Shown here: piece after piece, positions 52,994 to 62,930 of the stretch
How positions within the stretch are numbered: position 1 is the first letter of the stretch
Layout: every line of letters begins with the position of its first letter
Assembly: GCF_018310345.1 (NCBI RefSeq)
Contig: NZ_JAGXBY010000005.1
Location: 235,075-299,074 of the forward strand
DNA from: Ornithinibacillus massiliensis
GTDB taxonomy: Bacteria; Bacillota; Bacilli; Bacillales; Amphibacillaceae
DNA length: 64,000 nt
Reading direction: 5' to 3'
The notes under the pieces: model-generated
Database searches by the model: none
What the model was told of the DNA's origin: nothing
The model's input: only the letters and a program-made list of their open reading frames with translations
Program-made: the position numbers and the translations under genes

Positions 52994-53899
52994 ATGAATA
53001 AAGATTTGAGGAAGATTGCCATTGAAAATAGTGAAGAGATTATTAGGGAATGGTCAAAGGAAATTAACAAGCTTAGAAGTGAAAATTACACAGCAGATAT
53101 TTCGGATGAGTTATTCGAAAATAATAATGAAGAATTTGTAAATGTCATATTAAGTAGTATCAAAGGTACCGGCTCAACTAAAATAGTAAAAGATTTTTCA
53201 GATCGAATCATTAAATTAGGATGGCCATTGAGTTATATTACAGACGGTCTATTGGTGTTTAGTAAAGTTACAACACATACAATATTAAATAAATTTGAAC
53301 AATTGGACAGTGAATTTATGTCCGAGACACTAGATACTGTGGAGTCCTGGGTGCAGCCGATTATTAGACAACTCGTGAATGAGTACTCTGTTAGCTGGGA
53401 GCATGTTGTATCCTTGCAACGTATTGCGCTACAGGAGCTGTCTGCTCCGCTTATACCAGTGATGGATAATATTACGATTATGCCGTTAATTGGTACAATT
53501 GATACGGAACGTGCGAAATTCATTATGGAAAACCTTCTTGAAGGGGTTATGCGTCATAATGCGGAAGTGGTATTAATTGATATTACAGGTGTACCAGTTG
53601 TAGATACCATGGTTGCACATCATTTATTTCAAGCTACGGAAGCAGTCAGATTACTTGGTGCCAAATGTATTCTAGTGGGAATACGTCCGGAAATTGCCCA
53701 AACCATTGTGAATTTAGGCATTAACTTCTCAAATCTACCAACAAAGAGCACGCTTAAAAAGGGTTTCTTGCTAGCATTAGAAGTTACCAATAAATCAATT
53801 GTTGAGATGGATAATAAAGCTCAAAGCATTGATGAATTACTAGGATTGGATAAAGGGAGTGAAAAAGGTCATGCGCATTCCAATATTGAAACTACATAA
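52994..53899 (+). CDS. rsbR: Stressosome protein RsbR
   Basis: About 301 residues. Globin-like non-heme N-domain (about 1-135) and C-terminal STAS domain (about 155-265). With this start the two phosphorylated threonines fall at Thr171 (GTIDTER) and Thr205 (VVDTMVA), the same numbers as in B. subtilis RsbR, which supports the choice. With RsbS it builds the stressosome that senses environmental stress. It overlaps rsbS by 29 bp. Confidence 0.94.
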   Translation: MNKDLRKIAIENSEEIIREWSKEINKLRSENYTADISDELFENNNEEFVNVILSSIKGTGSTKIVKDFSDRIIKLGWPLSYITDGLLVFSKVTTHTILNKFEQLDSEFMSETLDTVESWVQPIIRQLVNEYSVSWEHVVSLQRIALQELSAPLIPVMDNITIMPLIGTIDTERAKFIMENLLEGVMRHNAEVVLIDITGVPVVDTMVAHHLFQATEAVRLLGAKCILVGIRPEIAQTIVNLGINFSNLPTKSTLKKGFLLALEVTNKSIVEMDNKAQSIDELLGLDKGSEKGHAHSNIETT

Positions 53900-54227
53900 T
53901 TATTTATTAATCTCTATTCAAACCGAACTAGATGACCAAACAGCTATTCAATTCCAAGAGGATTTATTAAAAGAAATTCATTCAACAGAAGCTACAGGGG
54001 TTGTCATTGATTTAACCTCGGTGGAAGTTATTGATTCTTTTATTGCAAAGGTGTTAGGAGATGTAGTTTCGATGTCAGACCTAATGGGGGCTAAAGTTGT
54101 CTTAACTGGAATTCAACCAGCGGTTGCTATGACGTTAATTGAATTAGGTATTCATCTACAAAATGTACCGACCGCATTGGATCTTGAACAGGGCTTAATG
54201 AAGCTGCATCAGGAATTGGGGGAATAG
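53871..54227 (+). CDS. rsbS: Stressosome scaffold RsbS
   Basis: A single STAS domain of about 118 residues, highly similar to B. subtilis RsbS, with the phosphorylated serine in [13 protein letters not shown] (Ser56 here). ATG at 53871, 11 nt after GGGAG. Unphosphorylated RsbS holds RsbT; phosphorylation by RsbT releases it and starts the cascade. Confidence 0.94.
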   Translation: MRIPILKLHNYLLISIQTELDDQTAIQFQEDLLKEIHSTEATGVVIDLTSVEVIDSFIAKVLGDVVSMSDLMGAKVVLTGIQPAVAMTLIELGIHLQNVPTALDLEQGLMKLHQELGE

Positions 54228-54230
54228 ATG

Positions 54231-54632
54231 ATGAAATCCCAATCCTGTGTGAAGATAATGAAAGAGTGGGATATTGTTGCCGCTCGTCAAATGGGGCGAG
54301 AAATTGCAAAAAGCTTAGGATTTGGTACGGTTGACCAAGCCCGTATTACGACAGCAATATCCGAGCTTGCGAGAAATATATATTTGTATGCCGGTGAAGG
54401 TGAGATTTACTTTGAAGTATTGGAATCTTTAGATCATAAAGGTATCTCTATCGTAGCGCAAGATAATGGCCCGGGAATTAAAGATATAAGTCAGGTAATG
54501 GAGGATGGTTTTTCCACATCCGGAGGGCTAGGTGCAGGGTTACCTGGTGTAAGGCGATTAATGGACGAATTTGATATTGAATCCGAGGTTGGAAAAGGCA
54601 CGAGAATCATAACCGCCAAATGGGTTAGATAA
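54231..54632 (+). CDS. rsbT: Serine kinase/switch protein RsbT
   Basis: 133 residues, GHKL ATPase fold with N box (ISELARNI), DNGPGI and GGLGAGLPG boxes. It phosphorylates RsbR and RsbS, then leaves the stressosome to activate the phosphatase RsbU. The second of two ATG codons is chosen because it gives the same length as B. subtilis RsbT; the first is at 54228. Confidence 0.94.
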   Translation: MKSQSCVKIMKEWDIVAARQMGREIAKSLGFGTVDQARITTAISELARNIYLYAGEGEIYFEVLESLDHKGISIVAQDNGPGIKDISQVMEDGFSTSGGLGAGLPGVRRLMDEFDIESEVGKGTRIITAKWVR

Positions 54633-54729
54633 ACCTTTCAGTATCTAAAGCTTCTTTATTATCAACAAAGTTTACTCAACTGTTTGAACTTGAAATTTAG
54701 TTCTTAATAATAGAATAGGAGAGGCCAAG

Positions 54730-55740
54730 ATGGATACGAGAGAGTTATTTGCTAGGAACTATAAGGATTTACTAAAGGGGTATATAGAAACACAAGATGA
54801 GCAAGCATTATATGGAGCTGAACAAATTTCAAAGTCCTTTATTAAAAATAATATTTTACCAGAAGAGATTGTTAACTTACATATCCAAGCATTATTAGAA
54901 ATATCCCCTGAACTACATGATCAAATTCAGACTTCGATGAATTTCTTATTGGAGACGATGATTTCATATGGTCTAGCACATCAAGAATACCAGCTTCTCA
55001 GAGAAAAACAGCTGGAAATCAAATCTGAGATTCATGTTGCTGCAAGAATGCAAAAAATGTTATTAAAATCTGCCATTCCTAAAACGGATGACCTGGATAT
55101 TGGTGTTATTAGCGTTCCGGCAAATCAAATGAATGGCGATTATCATCATTTTGTTAAAGGGAAAGATGGATCGATTAGTATTGCTATTGCCGATATCATT
55201 GGAAAAGGCATACCAGCAGCATTGTCTATGTCCATGATTAAATACGCGATGGATAGCTTTCCGGAAAGTGAGATGTCTACCGATGCAATACTAGCTAGCC
55301 TAAATAGAGTGGTAGAACGAAATGTTGACCCTAGTATGTTTATTACGATGTTCTATGCACAATATAAACCGGGATCTGGTAAGCTCTATTATTCTTCAGC
55401 AGGGCATGAGCCAGGCTTTTTTTACAGTGGTAAAGATAATACCTTTAGAGAGTTCGAAGCAAAAGGGTTAGTATTAGGGGTCAATCCTGATACTACCTAT
55501 TCCCAATACGAATTAGAAATCGAAAAAGGTGACATGATTGTCTTGCTTACAGATGGTGTTACGGAATGTCGAAAAGGTGACGTTTTTATCGAACGAAATG
55601 AAGTGTTAGAAGTCATCAAGTCATATATGCACCTGCCTGCGCAAGAGATTGTCAATCAAGTTTATCGTCATTTTGAACGATTACAAAACTTTCAATTACG
55701 GGATGATTTTACCTTAGTTATATTGAAAAAAGTGGTTTAA
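54730..55740 (+). CDS. rsbU: PP2C-type phosphatase RsbU
   Basis: 336 residues: N-terminal RsbT-binding domain (about 1-85) and a PP2C-like SpoIIE catalytic domain with IADIIGKGIPAALSMSMIK, SSAGHEPGF, and LTDGVTE motifs. When bound by RsbT it dephosphorylates RsbV. AGGAG precedes the ATG. Its last codons contain the -35 box of an internal sigma-B promoter. Confidence 0.94.
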   Translation: MDTRELFARNYKDLLKGYIETQDEQALYGAEQISKSFIKNNILPEEIVNLHIQALLEISPELHDQIQTSMNFLLETMISYGLAHQEYQLLREKQLEIKSEIHVAARMQKMLLKSAIPKTDDLDIGVISVPANQMNGDYHHFVKGKDGSISIAIADIIGKGIPAALSMSMIKYAMDSFPESEMSTDAILASLNRVVERNVDPSMFITMFYAQYKPGSGKLYYSSAGHEPGFFYSGKDNTFREFEAKGLVLGVNPDTTYSQYELEIEKGDMIVLLTDGVTECRKGDVFIERNEVLEVIKSYMHLPAQEIVNQVYRHFERLQNFQLRDDFTLVILKKVV

Positions 55741-55760
55741 TATTAGCGTGTAAAGGGAAT
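55735..55760 (+). promoter_or_regulatory. Sigma-B autoregulatory promoter
   Basis: GTTTAA (55735-55740), a 14-bp spacer and GGGAAT (55755-55760), against the sigma-B consensus GTTTAA-N12-15-GGGTAT. It sits before rsbV, exactly where the autocatalytic promoter lies in B. subtilis. Confidence 0.85.
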
Positions 55761-55817
55761 AAGGAAAACAAACACTCGTGATGTACTTACGAATATCGGT
55801 GTTATAGGGGGAAAACT

Positions 55818-56150
55818 ATGAATCTACAAATCCAAATAGATGAAGGTCTTGATAAATCTATAGTTCATTTATCTGGAGAAATTGATGTTTATACAGCACC
55901 TAAGTTAAAAGACACACTGCTCCCATTATTACAGCAGCAAGGAACATCCCTAGAAGTTGATTTAAGTAATGTAACTTATATGGATAGTACGGGATTAGGG
56001 GTATTTGTAAATGCTCTGAAGTTATCGAAAGAGTATGAAAGCCAATTAATGTTGATAAATTTACAAGATCGAGTATTTCGTTTATTCCAAATAACTGGAT
56101 TACACGAAATAATGGACATAAACTCTACGATTCGAGGTGTGGATGAATAA
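55818..56150 (+). CDS. rsbV: Anti-anti-sigma factor RsbV
   Basis: A 110-residue STAS protein with the phosphoserine in VTYMDSTGLGV (Ser57). In its unphosphorylated state it captures RsbW, freeing sigma-B. GGGG precedes the ATG. Its stop codon abuts the rsbW start. Confidence 0.94.
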   Translation: MNLQIQIDEGLDKSIVHLSGEIDVYTAPKLKDTLLPLLQQQGTSLEVDLSNVTYMDSTGLGVFVNALKLSKEYESQLMLINLQDRVFRLFQITGLHEIMDINSTIRGVDE

Positions 56151-56627
56151 ATGGAATCGTTTGATTTTATCGAAATGAAATTCCCAGCAAAGCCGGAATA
56201 CGTAGGTGTTATACGATTATGTATTTCCGGAATTGCAAACCGCATGGGCTTCACCTATGAGGATATTGAGGATCTCAAAATTTCTGTTTCTGAAGCAGTG
56301 ACCAATGTCGTTAATCATGCATATGGGGAACAGGATGATGGAGAAGTAACCATAGGGTTTGGCGTATATGAGAGCCGATTAGAAGTTATGGTAGCAGATC
56401 ATGGAGGAAGTTTTAATCTTAATGAAATTAAGGCGGAAATAGGACCTTACGATAGTAACGAGTCGATTGAAAATCTTCGTGAAGGGGGTTTTGGGTTATT
56501 TTTAATTAATACATTAATGGATAAAGTCGAAATATATAATAATTCAGGTGTCATTGTTCTAATGACGAAATACCTTGAGAAATTAGGGGTGGGGTTACAT
56601 GACGACCACGTCTCAACCGAACAATAA
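56151..56627 (+). CDS. rsbW: Anti-sigma factor and kinase RsbW
   Basis: 158 residues of the GHKL kinase family, with EAVTNVVNHAYG (N box), VADHGG and GGFGLFLI boxes. It binds and inhibits sigma-B and inactivates RsbV by phosphorylation. It overlaps sigB by 29 bp, which keeps the pair in stoichiometric balance. Confidence 0.94.
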   Translation: MESFDFIEMKFPAKPEYVGVIRLCISGIANRMGFTYEDIEDLKISVSEAVTNVVNHAYGEQDDGEVTIGFGVYESRLEVMVADHGGSFNLNEIKAEIGPYDSNESIENLREGGFGLFLINTLMDKVEIYNNSGVIVLMTKYLEKLGVGLHDDHVSTEQ

Positions 56628-57387
56628 GGGAAGAGATGAGGTATATGAATGGATTGAACTACTTCAGAAAAACCCTTTAGACGAGGAAACCCAACAGAAA
56701 ATAATCTTTACCTACAAGGAACTAGTAGAATCGATTGCTAGAAAATATTCTAGAAATAGTATGATTCATGAAGATTTAGTTCAAGTAGGTATGATAGGTT
56801 TATTAGGAGCTATTAAGCGATTTGACGCCTCATATGGTAAAACATTTGAATCATTTGCTATTCCTACAATAGTTGGAGAAATAAAGCGATTTATCCGTGA
56901 TAAAACTTGGAGTGTTCATGTTCCACGAAGAATTAAAGAATTAGGTCCTAAGATTAAGAAAGCCGCTGATGAACTAACCACTAAAAATCAAAAATCACCC
57001 ACTGTTAAGGAAATTTCCGAATATCTTGGAGTCTCTGAGGAAGAGATACTAGAAACAATGGAAATGAATAAAAGCTATAAAGCGTTATCTGTTGATCGTA
57101 GTATTGAGGGAACTCCAGATGGGAGTACAATAGCTATACTAGATATGATAGGTACTGATGAAGATGGATATTCGCAAATTGACCACAAGATGCTATTAGA
57201 AAAGATACTTCCCATTTTAAATGATCGTGAACAACAAATTATCCGTTGTACGTATTTTCAAAATATGAGTCAAAAGGAAACCGGTGAATTATTAGGAATA
57301 TCACAAATGCATGTTTCACGTTTACAACGTAAGTCGTTAAAGAAACTCCGTGAAGCAATTAACTCAGATAGTGCGGAGGTATTGTAA
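56599..57387 (+). CDS. sigB: General stress sigma factor SigB
   Basis: 262 residues of the sigma-70 group 3 type with region 2 (YSRNSMIHEDLVQVGMIGLLGAIKRFD), region 3 (KKAADELTTKNQKSP...LGVSEEEI) and region 4 helix-turn-helix (QKETGELLGISQMHVSRLQRK). It directs RNA polymerase to general stress promoters. The start is the ATG at 56599 within rsbW, preceded by GGGGTGGGG. Confidence 0.96.
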   Translation: MTTTSQPNNKGRDEVYEWIELLQKNPLDEETQQKIIFTYKELVESIARKYSRNSMIHEDLVQVGMIGLLGAIKRFDASYGKTFESFAIPTIVGEIKRFIRDKTWSVHVPRRIKELGPKIKKAADELTTKNQKSPTVKEISEYLGVSEEEILETMEMNKSYKALSVDRSIEGTPDGSTIAILDMIGTDEDGYSQIDHKMLLEKILPILNDREQQIIRCTYFQNMSQKETGELLGISQMHVSRLQRKSLKKLREAINSDSAEVL

Positions 57388-57392
57388 TTGTC

Positions 57393-57998
57393 ATGAACCG
57401 AGTAAAGGTAGCTGTTTTTCAGGAAGCAAAAAATGGTAATAATGAATGTGGAGATAGTTACTATTTTTGTGAAACTGAAAGTGAATTTATATGTGCCCTA
57501 GCAGATGGTTTAGGTAGTGGAGAATATGCCAAAGAATCATCTGATATCGTAATAAATATTATTAAAGAAAATATGAACTGCTCCGTTGAAAAACTAGTCC
57601 AAAAGTGTAATGAACAATTGTTTGGAAAACGCGGCACAGTCTTAGCTATTCTAAAAATTGATTTTATGTCCGGAATCTATTCTATCTCCACGATTGGGAA
57701 TGTTGGTGTCATAACAGTTACTGGGGAGAATAAAAGAAAGCGAAATGTACCTAGCGCAGGGTATCTAGCAGGATACAAAAGAGACTTTAAGGTTATTCGT
57801 GAGCCTCTCGAGAGTGAGATGAATTTTATTATGTACACGGATGGCGTTACGAATCAAGAGCTAGCCGATAATTACTTCTTTGGTACGGAAGTAGAGAGGA
57901 TCACAAAGTCTTTTGCACTAAGAAGTGGAACCCCGAGAAAAGATGATACAACCTTGATTGCTATTCGCTATGAGAATAAAGATAATGATATCGAATAA
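57393..57998 (+). CDS. rsbX: Negative feedback phosphatase RsbX
   Basis: A 201-residue PP2C-like phosphatase (ALADGLGSGEYAKESS, VPSAGYLAGYKR, YTDGVTN). It dephosphorylates RsbS and RsbR to reset the stressosome after stress. It follows sigB by 5 bp, ending the operon; GGAGG lies 13 nt upstream of the ATG. Confidence 0.92.
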   Translation: MNRVKVAVFQEAKNGNNECGDSYYFCETESEFICALADGLGSGEYAKESSDIVINIIKENMNCSVEKLVQKCNEQLFGKRGTVLAILKIDFMSGIYSISTIGNVGVITVTGENKRKRNVPSAGYLAGYKRDFKVIREPLESEMNFIMYTDGVTNQELADNYFFGTEVERITKSFALRSGTPRKDDTTLIAIRYENKDNDIE

Positions 57999-58011
57999 GC
58001 TAGCAATCGAT

Positions 58012-58092
58012 AACACTCAATTTGGTCGTGGTGCCCAAGGGTTAGAATTTTACGCTAACTTTTGGGCAGCTGCCTTTTTGAGTGTTTTTTGA
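58012..58092 (+). terminator. Multi-stem terminator of the sigB operon
   Basis: Outer stem AACACTCAA (58012-58020) with TTGAGTGTT (58078-58086), inner stems TGCCCAA/TTGGGCA (58032-58038 and 58062-58068) and GTTAG/CTAAC (58041-58045 and 58055-58059), then a T run. It is larger than a simple hairpin. Confidence 0.8.
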
Positions 58093-58239
58093 TTGAGGCT
58101 TCTAAGTACGTTCAATACCTACCGTTACTGTATAAAAAACGAAATCAATACCCTAATGTTATAAGGGAAGTGTAATGGAGTTTGTAGGATTTAGATTTCA
58201 TTTTTGATAGAATAGAGTTTGTGTAAAGGAGGAACTACA

Positions 58240-60408
58240 ATGTCAGAAGGTTTAAATCAAGAATTAGCCCAATGGGTTTCCAAAGAAACAGCTATTCATT
58301 CTACTGTTGTACATAAAGTAATAGCTTTAATAGAAGAGGGAAATACAGTACCATTTATTGCTCGCTATCGTAAAGAGGTTACTGGAGGACTTGATGAGGT
58401 CCAAATTAAATCGATCCAGGATAAATGGAACTATGCCCTTAATCTCGCCCAAAGAAAAGATGAGGTTATCCGTTTAATTGATGAACAAGGGAAATTAACA
58501 CCAGAATTAGAAAACGAGATAAGAATTACAACACAGCTACAACGAGTTGAAGATCTCTATAGACCTTATAAACAGAAAAGAAGAACTAAGGCAACCATTG
58601 CAAAAGAAAAAGGATTAGAGCCTTTGGCTGAATTAGTCTGGAAGCAACAAGAAATGGATGTCCAAGCTGAAGCAGGGAAGTATCTATCAGAAGAACACGA
58701 GTTACACACTGTAGAGGACGTGTTGGTTGGTGTAAACGATATAATGGCAGAATGGATCTCAGATGAGCCAGAATTCCGTGAGTACATTCGGAACGAGACA
58801 TTCAAGCGAGGTCTAGTACAATCAGAGGTGAAGAATAAAGAGCAAGATGAAAAAGGCGTCTACGAAATGTACTATGAGTATAGTGAAGCTGTTCGTTCGA
58901 TTGTTTCCCATAGAATATTAGCACTAAACCGAGGAGAGAAAGAGGACGTATTAAAAGTCTCCATTGTTCCTCCTGTTGATGCGATTATTGGATACTTACA
59001 GCGGAAAATCATGAAACATAAAACACAGCTAGAAATTGTAGACATTATCAAGGTTGCTATTCAAGACTCATACAAACGTTTGATTGAACCTTCGATTGAG
59101 CGAGAAATTAGAGCTGGATTAACAGAAAAAGCGGAGGAACAAGCAATTTCTGTCTTTGGTACCAATTTGAAAAATCTTTTATTACAGCCACCATTAAAGG
59201 GAAGGACGGTATTAGGTGTAGATCCAGCGTTTCGGACAGGCTGTAAGCTAGCTGTGATTGATGAGACTGGTAAATTACATCAAGTAGGTGTCATGTATCC
59301 AACTGCACCAAAAAATGACGTCGCAGGTGCAGAAAAGATAGTAATGGAATATATAAAGAAGTATTCTATCGAATTAATTGCAATTGGTAATGGGACAGCA
59401 TCCCGTGAAACAGAGCAATTTATTTCAGATATTATTACGAAACACAACCTAGATATTCCGTATATTATTGTAAATGAAGCGGGGGCAAGTGTTTACTCTG
59501 CATCTGAATTAGCGAGGGAAGAATTTCCTGACTTACAGGTAGAGGAAAGAAGTGCGGCATCGATTGCTCGACGTGTACAGGATCCACTTGCAGAACTAGT
59601 GAAAATTGATCCGAAATCGATTGGTGTTGGACAATACCAGCATGATGTAAGTCAAAAAGCGTTAAATGAATCCCTAACCTTTGTTGTAGAAACAGCCGTA
59701 AACCAAGTGGGGGTCAATGTAAATACAGCATCTAGATCATTACTCCAATATGTATCCGGCTTAAGTAAAACAGTGGCTGGGAATATTGTGAAGATGCGCA
59801 ATGAAAATGGTAAGTTTACCAATCGTAAACAGTTGAAAAAGATTCCAAGATTAGGCGCTAAAACATATGAGCAAGCAATCGGGTTCTTACGAATAATTGA
59901 TGGAGATAACCCACTAGATCGAACACCAATCCACCCAGAGAGTTATGATCATACCGAAAAGCTACTAGCTATGCTTGATTGCAAGATTGACGATATTGGC
60001 TCCGATAAGTTAAAAGAGAAGCTTGCCTCTCTTAATAAAAAGGAAACCGCCGTACAGCTAGAAATTGGTGAACCAACATTAGAAGATATTATGGAAGCAT
60101 TGAGTAAGCCTGGACGAGATCCACGTGATGAGTTTCCTCAACCATTGTTAAAGAAAAATGTCTTGTCCCTTGAGGATTTAAAACCAGGAATGGAGCTACA
60201 AGGAACGGTTCGAAATGTGGTAGACTTTGGAGTGTTTGTTGATATTGGAGTAAAACAGGATGGCCTAGTGCATATTTCTAAGATGTCAAATACCTTTGTT
60301 AAACATCCAATGGATATAGCATCTGTTGGTGATGTTATAACAGTTTGGGTTGAAAGTGTTGATGTGCATAAAGGAAGAGTCGCTTTGTCCATGGTGAAGG
60401 AAAGTTAA
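58240..60408 (+). CDS. tex: RNA-binding transcriptional accessory protein Tex
   Basis: About 722 residues: HTH-rich N-terminal part, YqgF/RNase H-like fold (LGVDPAFRTGCKLAVID), helix-hairpin-helix motifs (LRIIDGDNPLD region) and a C-terminal S1 domain (GMELQGTVRNVVDFGVFVDIG). It binds RNA and affects transcription and antitoxin or virulence gene expression in other bacteria. AAAGGAGG is 8 nt before the ATG at 58240; the frame from 58219 has no site. In B. subtilis tex (ydcI) also follows rsbX. Confidence 0.94.
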   Translation: MSEGLNQELAQWVSKETAIHSTVVHKVIALIEEGNTVPFIARYRKEVTGGLDEVQIKSIQDKWNYALNLAQRKDEVIRLIDEQGKLTPELENEIRITTQLQRVEDLYRPYKQKRRTKATIAKEKGLEPLAELVWKQQEMDVQAEAGKYLSEEHELHTVEDVLVGVNDIMAEWISDEPEFREYIRNETFKRGLVQSEVKNKEQDEKGVYEMYYEYSEAVRSIVSHRILALNRGEKEDVLKVSIVPPVDAIIGYLQRKIMKHKTQLEIVDIIKVAIQDSYKRLIEPSIEREIRAGLTEKAEEQAISVFGTNLKNLLLQPPLKGRTVLGVDPAFRTGCKLAVIDETGKLHQVGVMYPTAPKNDVAGAEKIVMEYIKKYSIELIAIGNGTASRETEQFISDIITKHNLDIPYIIVNEAGASVYSASELAREEFPDLQVEERSAASIARRVQDPLAELVKIDPKSIGVGQYQHDVSQKALNESLTFVVETAVNQVGVNVNTASRSLLQYVSGLSKTVAGNIVKMRNENGKFTNRKQLKKIPRLGAKTYEQAIGFLRIIDGDNPLDRTPIHPESYDHTEKLLAMLDCKIDDIGSDKLKEKLASLNKKETAVQLEIGEPTLEDIMEALSKPGRDPRDEFPQPLLKKNVLSLEDLKPGMELQGTVRNVVDFGVFVDIGVKQDGLVHISKMSNTFVKHPMDIASVGDVITVWVESVDVHKGRVALSMVKES

Positions 60409-60437
60409 AATTAATGTATAGTAGTCCGATATATACT

Positions 60438-60480
60438 AAGCAAAAAACGTTGTGAGGAATTCTCATAACGTTTTTTGCTT
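60438..60480. terminator. Terminator after tex
   Basis: AAGCAAAAAACGTTGTGAG (60438-60456) and CTCATAACGTTTTTTGCTT (60462-60480) form a 19-bp stem with one G-U pair and a 5-nt loop. Confidence 0.88.
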
Positions 60481-60583
60481 TAATGATGGGATACGTGATG
60501 CGTATCCATCTAAATATGAAGCAGAATAACTCTTCTAAACGATAGATGCTAAATACTACTAAGACAACACGAGCCACAATAAA

Positions 60584-60615
60584 AAAGACGACTGGAAAAA
60601 TATCCAGCCGTCTTT
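60584..60615 (-). terminator. Terminator of katA
   Basis: AAAGACG-CTGG (60584-60595) pairs with CCAG-CGTCTTT (60604-60615), with one A-C mismatch and T-rich sequence on the minus strand. Confidence 0.8.
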
Positions 60616-60630
60616 CATAGTGTGCTTTTA

Positions 60631-62112
60631 TTATTCTACTTCACTTGCAGCTTCTACTTCGCTCATGGAAATACCAAGTGCGTTAGCAACACCTTCACCA
60701 TATGCTGGATCTGCTTTGTAGCAATGGTTAATGTGTCTTAATTGTACTTCTTTTGTAGTTCCTTGTAAGTTGTTAGCAGTGTTTTCAAATAATCTTTGTT
60801 GCTCTTCAGGAGTCATAAGACGGAATAACTTACCTGGTTGCTCGAAGTAGTTATCATCATCTTTATCGAAATCATAATAGTCTACATCTGCTCCAAGCTG
60901 TAATGCAGGCTCTTGATGCTCCTTACTATCTTGCCATTCTCCGTAGCTGTTAGGGCTGTAAGAAACTTGACTACCATGTGGAATTACACGCATAGCGCCA
61001 TCACGATGGTATGGATTGAAGTTCTTCGCATTTTTAGGATAGTTAACTGGAATTTGCCAGTGGTTAACTCCTAAACGATAGCGTTGTGTATCCCCATAAG
61101 AGAATAGACGACCTTGAAGCATTTTATCTGGTGAAAAACCAATACCAGGTACAATGTTAGTTGGAGCAAATGCTGCTTGCTCAACTTCTTCAAAGTAGTT
61201 TTCAGGGTTACGGTTAAGCTCAAGCTCACCAACCTCGATTAGAGGGAAGTCTTTTTTATACCATACTTTAGTTAAGTCAAATGGATTGTAAGGTACTTGC
61301 TTAGCTTGTTCTTCAGTCATTACTTGAATGTAAAGTGTCCATTTAGGGAAGTCACCTTTTTCGATTGATTCAAATAGATCTCTTTGATGACTTTCACGGT
61401 CTTTACCAATTACTGCTTCTGCTTCTTTGTCTGTTAGGTTTTTGATACCTTGTTGAGAACGGAAGTGGAATTTAACCCATACACGTTCGTTATCAGCATT
61501 AATTAAGCTGTAAGTATGACTTCCGAATAAGTGCATATGTCTGTATGTTGCAGGAATACCACGATCACTCATAACAATTGTTACTTGGTGAAGAGCTTCT
61601 GGTATACTAGTCCAGAAATCCCAGTTTGCTTGTGCACTATGCATATTAGTTTTAGGATCACGTTTAACTACGTGGTTTAAGTCTGGGAAACGCTTAGGAT
61701 CTCTAAAGAAGAATACTGGTGTGTTGTTACCAACTAAATCCCAGTTACCTTCTTCTGTATAGAATTTAAGTGCTGTACCACGAATATCGCGCTCAGCATC
61801 AGCAGCACCACGCTCACCAGCTACAGTAGAGAAACGGATAAACATATCTGTTTTCTTACCGATTTCGGAGAAGATAGATGCTTTCGTATATTTAGTAATA
61901 TCATGAGTAACAGTAAATGTACCATAAGCACCTGAACCTTTAGCATGCATACGGCGTTCTGGGATAACTTCACGGTCAAAGTGAGCTAGTTTTTCTAGGA
62001 ACCAGAAGTCTTCCATTAATAGTGGACCTCTTGGACCAGCTGTTTTTGAATCATCATCATTTGGTACTGGAGCACCAAATGCAGTGGTTAACTTTTTCTT
62101 ATCTTCACTCAT
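60631..62112 (-). CDS. katA: Heme catalase, monofunctional small-subunit type
   Basis: A 493-residue catalase. It has the distal catalytic His ([14 protein letters not shown], His56), the NADPH-region pattern and the proximal heme-binding tyrosine in [14 protein letters not shown]. It converts hydrogen peroxide to water and oxygen. AGGAGGGAC precedes the ATG. In B. subtilis katA is PerR-controlled and lies elsewhere; here it is inserted between tex and the sprT gene, beside the sigma-B module, and its upstream region carries both PerR-like boxes and a sigma-B-like promoter. Confidence 0.95.
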   Translation of the reverse strand: MSEDKKKLTTAFGAPVPNDDDSKTAGPRGPLLMEDFWFLEKLAHFDREVIPERRMHAKGSGAYGTFTVTHDITKYTKASIFSEIGKKTDMFIRFSTVAGERGAADAERDIRGTALKFYTEEGNWDLVGNNTPVFFFRDPKRFPDLNHVVKRDPKTNMHSAQANWDFWTSIPEALHQVTIVMSDRGIPATYRHMHLFGSHTYSLINADNERVWVKFHFRSQQGIKNLTDKEAEAVIGKDRESHQRDLFESIEKGDFPKWTLYIQVMTEEQAKQVPYNPFDLTKVWYKKDFPLIEVGELELNRNPENYFEEVEQAAFAPTNIVPGIGFSPDKMLQGRLFSYGDTQRYRLGVNHWQIPVNYPKNAKNFNPYHRDGAMRVIPHGSQVSYSPNSYGEWQDSKEHQEPALQLGADVDYYDFDKDDDNYFEQPGKLFRLMTPEEQQRLFENTANNLQGTTKEVQLRHINHCYKADPAYGEGVANALGISMSEVEAASEVE

Positions 62113-62188
62113 TGAATATGTCCCTCCTAAATAATAAAATACAAATATTAGAGTAATTAATAGATTACTAAAAAGATAGTTTGAGTAA

Positions 62189-62213
62189 AATCCCTTATTA
62201 GGATTAAGTAAAC
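62189..62213 (-). promoter_or_regulatory. Candidate sigma-B promoter of katA
   Basis: On the minus strand GTTTAC (62213-62208), a 13-bp spacer and GGGATT (62194-62189), two mismatches from the sigma-B consensus. It would give a leader of about 70 nt. Confidence 0.55.
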
Positions 62214-62262
62214 AAGACTATCCTCCTTTCGTGTAATCTGATAATAATTACTTTCAAATTCT

Positions 62263-62290
62263 ATTATAAAGGATTATAAACAAAAATCAA
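62263..62290 (-). promoter_or_regulatory. Sigma-A promoter of katA
   Basis: On the minus strand TTGATT (62290-62285), a 16-bp spacer and TATAAT (62268-62263). A PerR-like box lies just upstream and a weaker one (TGATAATAATTA, 62239-62250) just downstream. Confidence 0.65.
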
Positions 62291-62297
62291 TTTTTAA

Positions 62298-62312
62298 TTA
62301 TAATAATTTTAA
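62298..62312. promoter_or_regulatory. PerR box
   Basis: TTATAATAATTTTAA differs in one position from the PerR consensus TTATAATNATTATAA. PerR represses katA-type genes until peroxide oxidises it; here the box is placed to control katA and possibly the divergent sprT-like gene. Confidence 0.7.
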
Positions 62313-62386
62313 TTAAGGATGAAGTTTATTTTGTTTAATAGGTTGGTTTTGAAATATAATACTTTAAATGAAGGGGGTTTTCGCAA

Positions 62387-62860
62387 ATGAAATTATTAAG
62401 TGAGAAAGAACTAACACAATTGGTTCATTCCATCTCTATAGAATTTTTCCATAAACCTTTTGTTGATAAAGTTAAATTTAATAATCGTCTGCGGACAACT
62501 GGTGGTAGGTATATACCGGCAAAAAGACTAATTGAATTAAATCCGAAATATTATGTGGAAGCGGACCAGGATGAGTTTATTGGAATAATAAAACATGAAT
62601 TATGTCATTATCATCTGCATATTGAAGGGAAAGGGTATAAGCATAGAGATCCAGAATTTAGAGCTCTATTACAAAAGACCGGATCACCAAGACATTGTAA
62701 ACCACTTCAATCCAATCTAAATAAATTTAACTATGAGTATAAATGTACTAATTGTCATCATACTTATAGGAGAGTAAGAAGAGTGGACATGAAAAAGTAT
62801 CGATGTGGTATTTGTCGGGGGAGATTAGTAGAAGTAAAAAATGCTTCCTTAATAAAGTAG
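62387..62860 (+). CDS. ydcK: SprT-like zinc metalloprotease-fold protein (YdcK)
   Basis: 157 residues of the SprT family. The HELCHYH motif (His70, Glu71, His74) is the zincin site and the C-terminus has two CxxC pairs (CTNC and CGIC) of a zinc ribbon. Related to eukaryotic Spartan DNA-protein cross-link proteases, but the bacterial function is untested. Promoter candidate TTGTTT-18-TATAAT (62331-62360). GGGGG precedes the ATG. It lies before the tRNA cluster, as in B. subtilis. Confidence 0.9.
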   Translation: MKLLSEKELTQLVHSISIEFFHKPFVDKVKFNNRLRTTGGRYIPAKRLIELNPKYYVEADQDEFIGIIKHELCHYHLHIEGKGYKHRDPEFRALLQKTGSPRHCKPLQSNLNKFNYEYKCTNCHHTYRRVRRVDMKKYRCGICRGRLVEVKNASLIK

Positions 62861-62930
62861 ATGAAAAAACAATATAGTAGGAAGAAAATAGAGTCTGGAA
62901 AAGTTTATAAATTCAGACGCAAAAAATAGA

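Noticed and set aside
62213..62232. Translated leader peptide in the katA leader
   Set aside because: A strong AAAGGAGG-like site on the minus strand leads only to a three-codon frame (TTG to TAA), too short to support.
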